8,962 bases of DNA from Scatosoma sp964504025 (GTDB lineage Bacteria > Bacillota > Clostridia > Christensenellales > Borkfalkiaceae). Of the stretch, positions 6,474-8,962 are shown piece after piece. Location of the stretch: positions 1 through 8,962 of the forward strand of contig CAZDCO010000044.1 in assembly GCA_964504025.1 (NCBI GenBank), read 5' to 3'. The notes beneath the pieces are model-generated. The model saw only the letters and a program-made list of their open reading frames with translations. It did not search any database and had not been told where the DNA came from. The position numbers were made by a program, and so were the translations under genes. Every line of letters starts with the position of its first letter. The first letter of the stretch is position 1.

Positions 6474-7480
6474 CTTTCGTCTTTCTCCTTTCTCGACGGC
6501 TTACGTTCCCGTTCCGCCGCCTGCTCGCTCGCTTCGTACGCACGGATAATGCGCATCACCAACGGGTGGCGGACGACGTCTTTCGCCGTCAGCGTGCAAA
6601 CGGCTACGCCGTCCACGTCCTTCAAAATTTCCGTAGCGTGCACCAAGCCGCTTTGTTTTCCGTCTAAATCGATTTGCGTTATGTCCCCCGTTACGACGGT
6701 TTTGCTGCCCTCGCCCATACGGGTCAAAAACATCTTCATTTGTTCGCGCGTCGTGTTTTGCGCTTCGTCCAAAATAATAAAGGCGTTCGACAGCGTTCTA
6801 CCGCGCATATAAGCAAGCGGAGCGACTTCGATCGCGCCGCGTTCCATCAACTTCGCGTAGGTGTCCAAACCGAGCATTTCCTGCAACGCGTCGTACAACG
6901 GACGAAGGTACGGATCGACTTTTTCCTGTAAATCACCGGGTAAAAAGCCCAGCTTCTCGCCTGCTTCCACCGCAGGACGGGTGAGTACGATCTTCTCCAC
7001 CTGTTTGCTCTTAAACGCCGCCACCGCCATGCACACGGCAAGGTACGTCTTGCCCGTACCGGCAGGTCCGACGCCGAACACGACCGTGTTTTTCTTGATC
7101 GCGTCCACGTACGATTTTTGCCCGACCGTCTTGCATTTGATTTGCTTACCGCGCGCCGTTACCGCAATCGCGCCCGAAGTCAGGTTCTCCACTTCGTCTT
7201 CGCGCCCGTCTCTTGCCAACTCGACGCAATACGCCGCGCGCCCTTTATCGATTTCGTCGTCCGCCGCCGTCAGTTTCAACATCGCCGCGAACGCGCGTTC
7301 CGCCGTCGCCGTATTTTCCGCGCTACCCTCGATACGAATTTTCGCGCCCTCGACGTAGCACGCCGTATCCGTTTCGCGCGCAATCCACGCAAGATTTTCG
7401 TCAAACGCGCCCAGCACGCGCGCCAGCTTGTCCACGGAACGGCAATCTACCGTCCTCGTCGTTTTTCCACCGTTAGTCAA
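6470..7480 (-). CDS. phoH: PhoH-family ATPase
   Basis: PhoH-like proteins are P-loop ATPases related to the helicase superfamily 1 fold and linked by context to RNA metabolism; the exact role is unsettled. The 336-residue protein has an N-terminal KH-like part, then Walker A GPAGTGKT (138-145), TRPAVEAGEKLGFLPGD (167-183), Walker B FIILDEAQN (234-242), TGDITQIDL (264-272) and the terminal DVVRHPLV (301-308), with a highly charged tail. Length is normal. The start is TTG at 7480: GGGAGG lies 9 nt upstream and the first in-frame ATG is only at residue 67, which would remove the whole N-terminal domain. It follows yqfD after 47 nt and overlaps the 7TM-HD start by four bases. Its neighbours ybeY and era suggest a shared role in RNA and ribosome upkeep. 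Confidence 0.96.
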   Translation of the reverse strand: MTNGGKTTRTVDCRSVDKLARVLGAFDENLAWIARETDTACYVEGAKIRIEGSAENTATAERAFAAMLKLTAADDEIDKGRAAYCVELARDGREDEVENLTSGAIAVTARGKQIKCKTVGQKSYVDAIKKNTVVFGVGPAGTGKTYLAVCMAVAAFKSKQVEKIVLTRPAVEAGEKLGFLPGDLQEKVDPYLRPLYDALQEMLGLDTYAKLMERGAIEVAPLAYMRGRTLSNAFIILDEAQNTTREQMKMFLTRMGEGSKTVVTGDITQIDLDGKQSGLVHATEILKDVDGVAVCTLTAKDVVRHPLVMRIIRAYEASEQAAERERKPSRKEKDER

Positions 7481-7489
7481 ACGCTATGT

Positions 7490-7495
7490 CCTCCC
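7490..7495 (-). promoter_or_regulatory. Ribosome binding site that decides the phoH TTG start
   Basis: GGGAGG on the minus strand, 9 nt before TTG 7480. It is the reason for accepting a non-ATG start for phoH. Confidence 0.75.
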
Positions 7496-7527
7496 GTGCG
7501 CCTCTCGACGCAAATTTCCTTTTTTCT

Positions 7528-8448
7528 CTACCGTACGTTCCAGCCCTGCGTAACGCCGTAGCGTAATTCCGTCTCGAATACGCCCTCTGCCGTCGCCGTG
7601 CAACGCACCTCTAACCAGTCCTCGTCGCCTCGCAACTCCGCCGCCAAATAGGCGATCGCGAACGCACTCTCCTCGTCCTCCGCTTCTACGCGCAGGCGGA
7701 ATACGCATTCCGTTTGTACGACGGCAATCGCGTCCGTGGAGATTCGTTCGCCGTCCGTCCGTTCAAACCACGCGCCGACGACGCTCTCGCCCTCGCGCAC
7801 TTCGTCGCCCACCGCTTTCAGCGGCGTGCCCGACAGCACCCGAATCGCCGTGATCTTTCCCGACTTTTCCGCCGTCATATCCCCCGACTGCAACCGTTCC
7901 GAATGAAAATTGCCCTTGCGGATCTCCACGCGCAACCATAAACCGCGCTTTTGCACCGAGCAAAACTCCACGCCGTCGCACGCCAACAACTCCGCGCAAA
8001 CCAAGTCCTCTTTGCCCCGTTCGTAGGTAGCGAAAGTACGCACGCCGTGTTTGCCGAGTATCTCGCGCGCCTCGCGCGCGTAGTCGGGCGCACCGACTAC
8101 TTCCACGCCGAAGATCATACCGTCGGCGTACAGGCAAAGAGCGGCGAACGCCAACGCGCCGAGCCATACGCCCACCCGACGGCGCAACGTTTTCACCACG
8201 CGCAACACGCCCACGTCCCCGACGAACGTCAGCCGATAGGGTGCGTGCCCGTTAGTATTATACCACGTTTTGGGATAAATTGCAAAAATTTTTTCGTAAT
8301 CTTTCGCGCGAATCGTAAAGGCAAGTCGGTTTTTTTGCAATTTTTTCACGTCGTAGACGGCGATTTGCGCCCGTCGGAGTCGCAACAACGCCCGTTCGGG
8401 CATCACGCCCTCGATACAAAAGCGTACCTTGAACAACGCCGCGCTCAC
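7528..8448 (-). CDS. yqfD: Sporulation protein YqfD
   Basis: YqfD is a membrane protein of endospore formers, made in the mother cell in Bacillus subtilis; its biochemical activity is not known. The 306-residue protein has an N-terminal alpha/beta part (KVRFCIEGVMPERALLRL; VYDVKK at 31-36), one membrane segment (about 92-114), then a periplasmic-type region with GVEVVGAPDYAREAREIL and a lipoyl/HlyD-like turn (AEKSGKITAIRVLSGTPLK, 193-211, followed by VGDEVREGESVVG). Bacillus YqfD is about 398 residues, so this one is short, mainly at the C-terminus. The start is GTG at 8448, overlapping the yqfC stop by four bases (GTGA) with GAGG a few bases upstream, which is the conserved arrangement. A strong sigma-A-like promoter is embedded in codons 56-63. 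Confidence 0.88.
   Translation of the reverse strand: MSAALFKVRFCIEGVMPERALLRLRRAQIAVYDVKKLQKNRLAFTIRAKDYEKIFAIYPKTWYNTNGHAPYRLTFVGDVGVLRVVKTLRRRVGVWLGALAFAALCLYADGMIFGVEVVGAPDYAREAREILGKHGVRTFATYERGKEDLVCAELLACDGVEFCSVQKRGLWLRVEIRKGNFHSERLQSGDMTAEKSGKITAIRVLSGTPLKAVGDEVREGESVVGAWFERTDGERISTDAIAVVQTECVFRLRVEAEDEESAFAIAYLAAELRGDEDWLEVRCTATAEGVFETELRYGVTQGWNVR
8257..8285 (-). promoter_or_regulatory. Putative internal sigma-A promoter inside yqfD
   Basis: On the minus strand, TTGCAA (8280-8285, 4/6 to the -35 consensus) is followed by a 17-nt spacer and a perfect -10 TATAAT (8257-8262) preceded by TGG, that is, an extended -10. A local A/T-rich stretch (about 8286-8298) lies just upstream, like an UP element, in otherwise GC-richer coding sequence. 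The start point would be near 8250. It could drive phoH, the 7TM-HD gene, ybeY, era, yqzL and recO independently of yqfC/yqfD. It lies in coding sequence, so chance cannot be excluded. Confidence 0.55.
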
Positions 8449-8705
8449 TCCGTCCTCTCCCGATCGTCCACATACCGCAATTCGCGAATTTTACCGCGCA
8501 ACGACACGTCCCCGTCGCAAAACTTACCGATCGACAACCCCTCGCCGACAAGCTCTAACCTCCCCTTGGGAAAGTGCAACGTCAGCCGTTCGGGGGAGAA
8601 CTCTCCCACCGATTTCACGCCCGTGCAATACGCCGCGTCGCCAAGTGCCCACACGCACTTTGCCGCCGCCTGCTCGCTTGAAAACATTTCGTCGTATAAC
8701 CGCAT
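8445..8705 (-). CDS. yqfC: Sporulation protein YqfC
   Basis: YqfC is a small protein found next to yqfD in endospore-forming Bacillota; its role is not established. The 86-residue protein has the family plan: a short N-terminal helix, then alternating strands ending in the repeated 'G-x-L-x-I/V-x-G-x-x-L-x-I' and 'x-x-L-x-G-x-I' pattern, seen here as GRLELVGEGLSIG (48-60) and VSLRGKIRELRY (67-78). ATG 8705 has AGAGGTGG a few bases upstream. It overlaps yqfD by four bases, so the pair is coupled. A sigma-E-like promoter lies just upstream. The family assignment rests on length, pattern and context. Confidence 0.85.
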   Translation of the reverse strand: MRLYDEMFSSEQAAAKCVWALGDAAYCTGVKSVGEFSPERLTLHFPKGRLELVGEGLSIGKFCDGDVSLRGKIRELRYVDDRERTE

Positions 8706-8740
8706 TTTTCGCCACCTCTGCGATAGATCGCCCTACCGTC

Positions 8741-8769
8741 AGTATATGTCGGCGTTCGCGCGGATATGT
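8741..8769 (-). promoter_or_regulatory. Putative sigma-E-type (mother-cell) promoter of yqfC-yqfD
   Basis: On the minus strand, ACATATC (8763-8769) is followed after exactly 14 nt by CATATACT (8741-8748). The Bacillus sigma-E consensus, as I recall it, is KMATATT, about 14 nt, CATACAHT; the matches are 5/7 and 7/8. The start would be near 8734, about 28 nt before the yqfC ATG. Bacillus yqfC/yqfD are sigma-E-controlled, which supports the reading. It is a consensus match only. Confidence 0.5.
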
Positions 8770-8780
8770 TCGCTCGACGG

Positions 8781-8962
8781 CTATTCTACGATATGCGCCA
8801 GCTCGTCCCTGATCTTTTGCGGCTCGTCCGTACGGCAAACGCAAACGAGTACGTCGCCGCCGATCAGCTTCGTATCCCCCTCGGGTAAAATGACTTCTTC
8901 CCCACGGCGAATTTCGCTTACTCTCGTACCTGCCGGCCACAAAATGTCCTTCACTTCCCTGC
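8781..8962 (-). CDS. C-terminal RCK_C (TrkA-C) domain of a transport-related protein, partial
   Basis: Only the last 59 codons and a TAG stop (8781-8783) are in the window; the gene enters from the right edge. The sequence contains EVKDILWPAGTRVSEIRRGE (2-21), ILPEGDTKLIGGDVLVCVC (24-42) and a final helix DEPQKIRDELAHIVE. The pattern 'DIxWPxGxxVxxIxRGExxIxPxGDTxLxxGDxLVV' is typical of the RCK_C domain, which binds a regulatory ligand in Trk/Ktr potassium systems and in some bacterial ClC chloride transporters. The 'WP...I-RGE' form reminds me of the C-terminal domain of ClC-type transporters in Clostridia, but the membrane part is not visible, so a TrkA-type subunit is equally possible. It ends 75 bp before yqfC, and I see no hairpin with a T-run after it. 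Confidence 0.7.
   Translation of the reverse strand, partial: REVKDILWPAGTRVSEIRRGEEVILPEGDTKLIGGDVLVCVCRTDEPQKIRDELAHIVE

Noticed and set aside
8720..8731. GCGATAGATCGC inverted repeat as terminator of the RCK_C gene
   Set aside because: The stem is only four base pairs with no T-run after it, and it lies in the presumed yqfC leader.

Overview
This window is a stretch of bacterial chromosome in which every gene reads on the minus strand. It suggests a low-GC-lineage Gram-positive (Bacillota, probably a Clostridia-type spore former), though base composition is close to even. The evidence is the gene order yqfC-yqfD-phoH-7TM/HD-ybeY-era-yqzL-recO, which is a Bacillus/Clostridium housekeeping block, together with the sporulation-lineage genes yqfC and yqfD and a nearby pyruvate phosphate dikinase gene. 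I cannot name a genus from the sequence alone.

Layout in the direction of transcription (high to low coordinates). The right edge holds the last 59 codons of an RCK_C (TrkA-C) domain protein. After 75 bp comes yqfC, preceded by a sigma-E-like promoter, then yqfD (4-nt overlap), phoH (TTG start), a 7TM-HD cyclic-di-AMP phosphodiesterase of the PgpH family (4-nt overlap), ybeY (1-nt overlap), era, a 41-codon yqzL, recO (GTG start, 8-nt gap), and a Mrr-type nuclease-domain protein with a winged-helix-like N-terminus and a 200-residue charged linker. A rho-independent terminator at about 1099-1122 closes this unit. Then come an AT-rich intergenic region, a good sigma-A promoter, a leader of about 113 nt, and the first 295 codons of ppdK, which runs off the left edge. 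No gap exceeds 300 bases.

How the genes fit together. yqfC/yqfD are sporulation genes. phoH, ybeY, era, yqzL and recO are housekeeping genes for RNA processing, ribosome assembly and DNA repair, and the 7TM-HD protein degrades cyclic di-AMP. This matches two putative promoters: a sigma-E-like one before yqfC, and a near-consensus extended -10 sigma-A one inside yqfD that would feed the housekeeping genes during growth. dgkA and cdd, which sit between ybeY and era in Bacillus, are absent.

Points of interest: the composite nuclease (winged helix, AT-hook-like motif, KE repeats, Mrr catalytic domain); the 7TM-HD protein without its usual extracytoplasmic domain; a RecO without the zinc-finger cysteines; an Era with TKTD in place of NKxD; and the tiny yqzL. 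I see no mobile element, CRISPR array, tRNA or rRNA.
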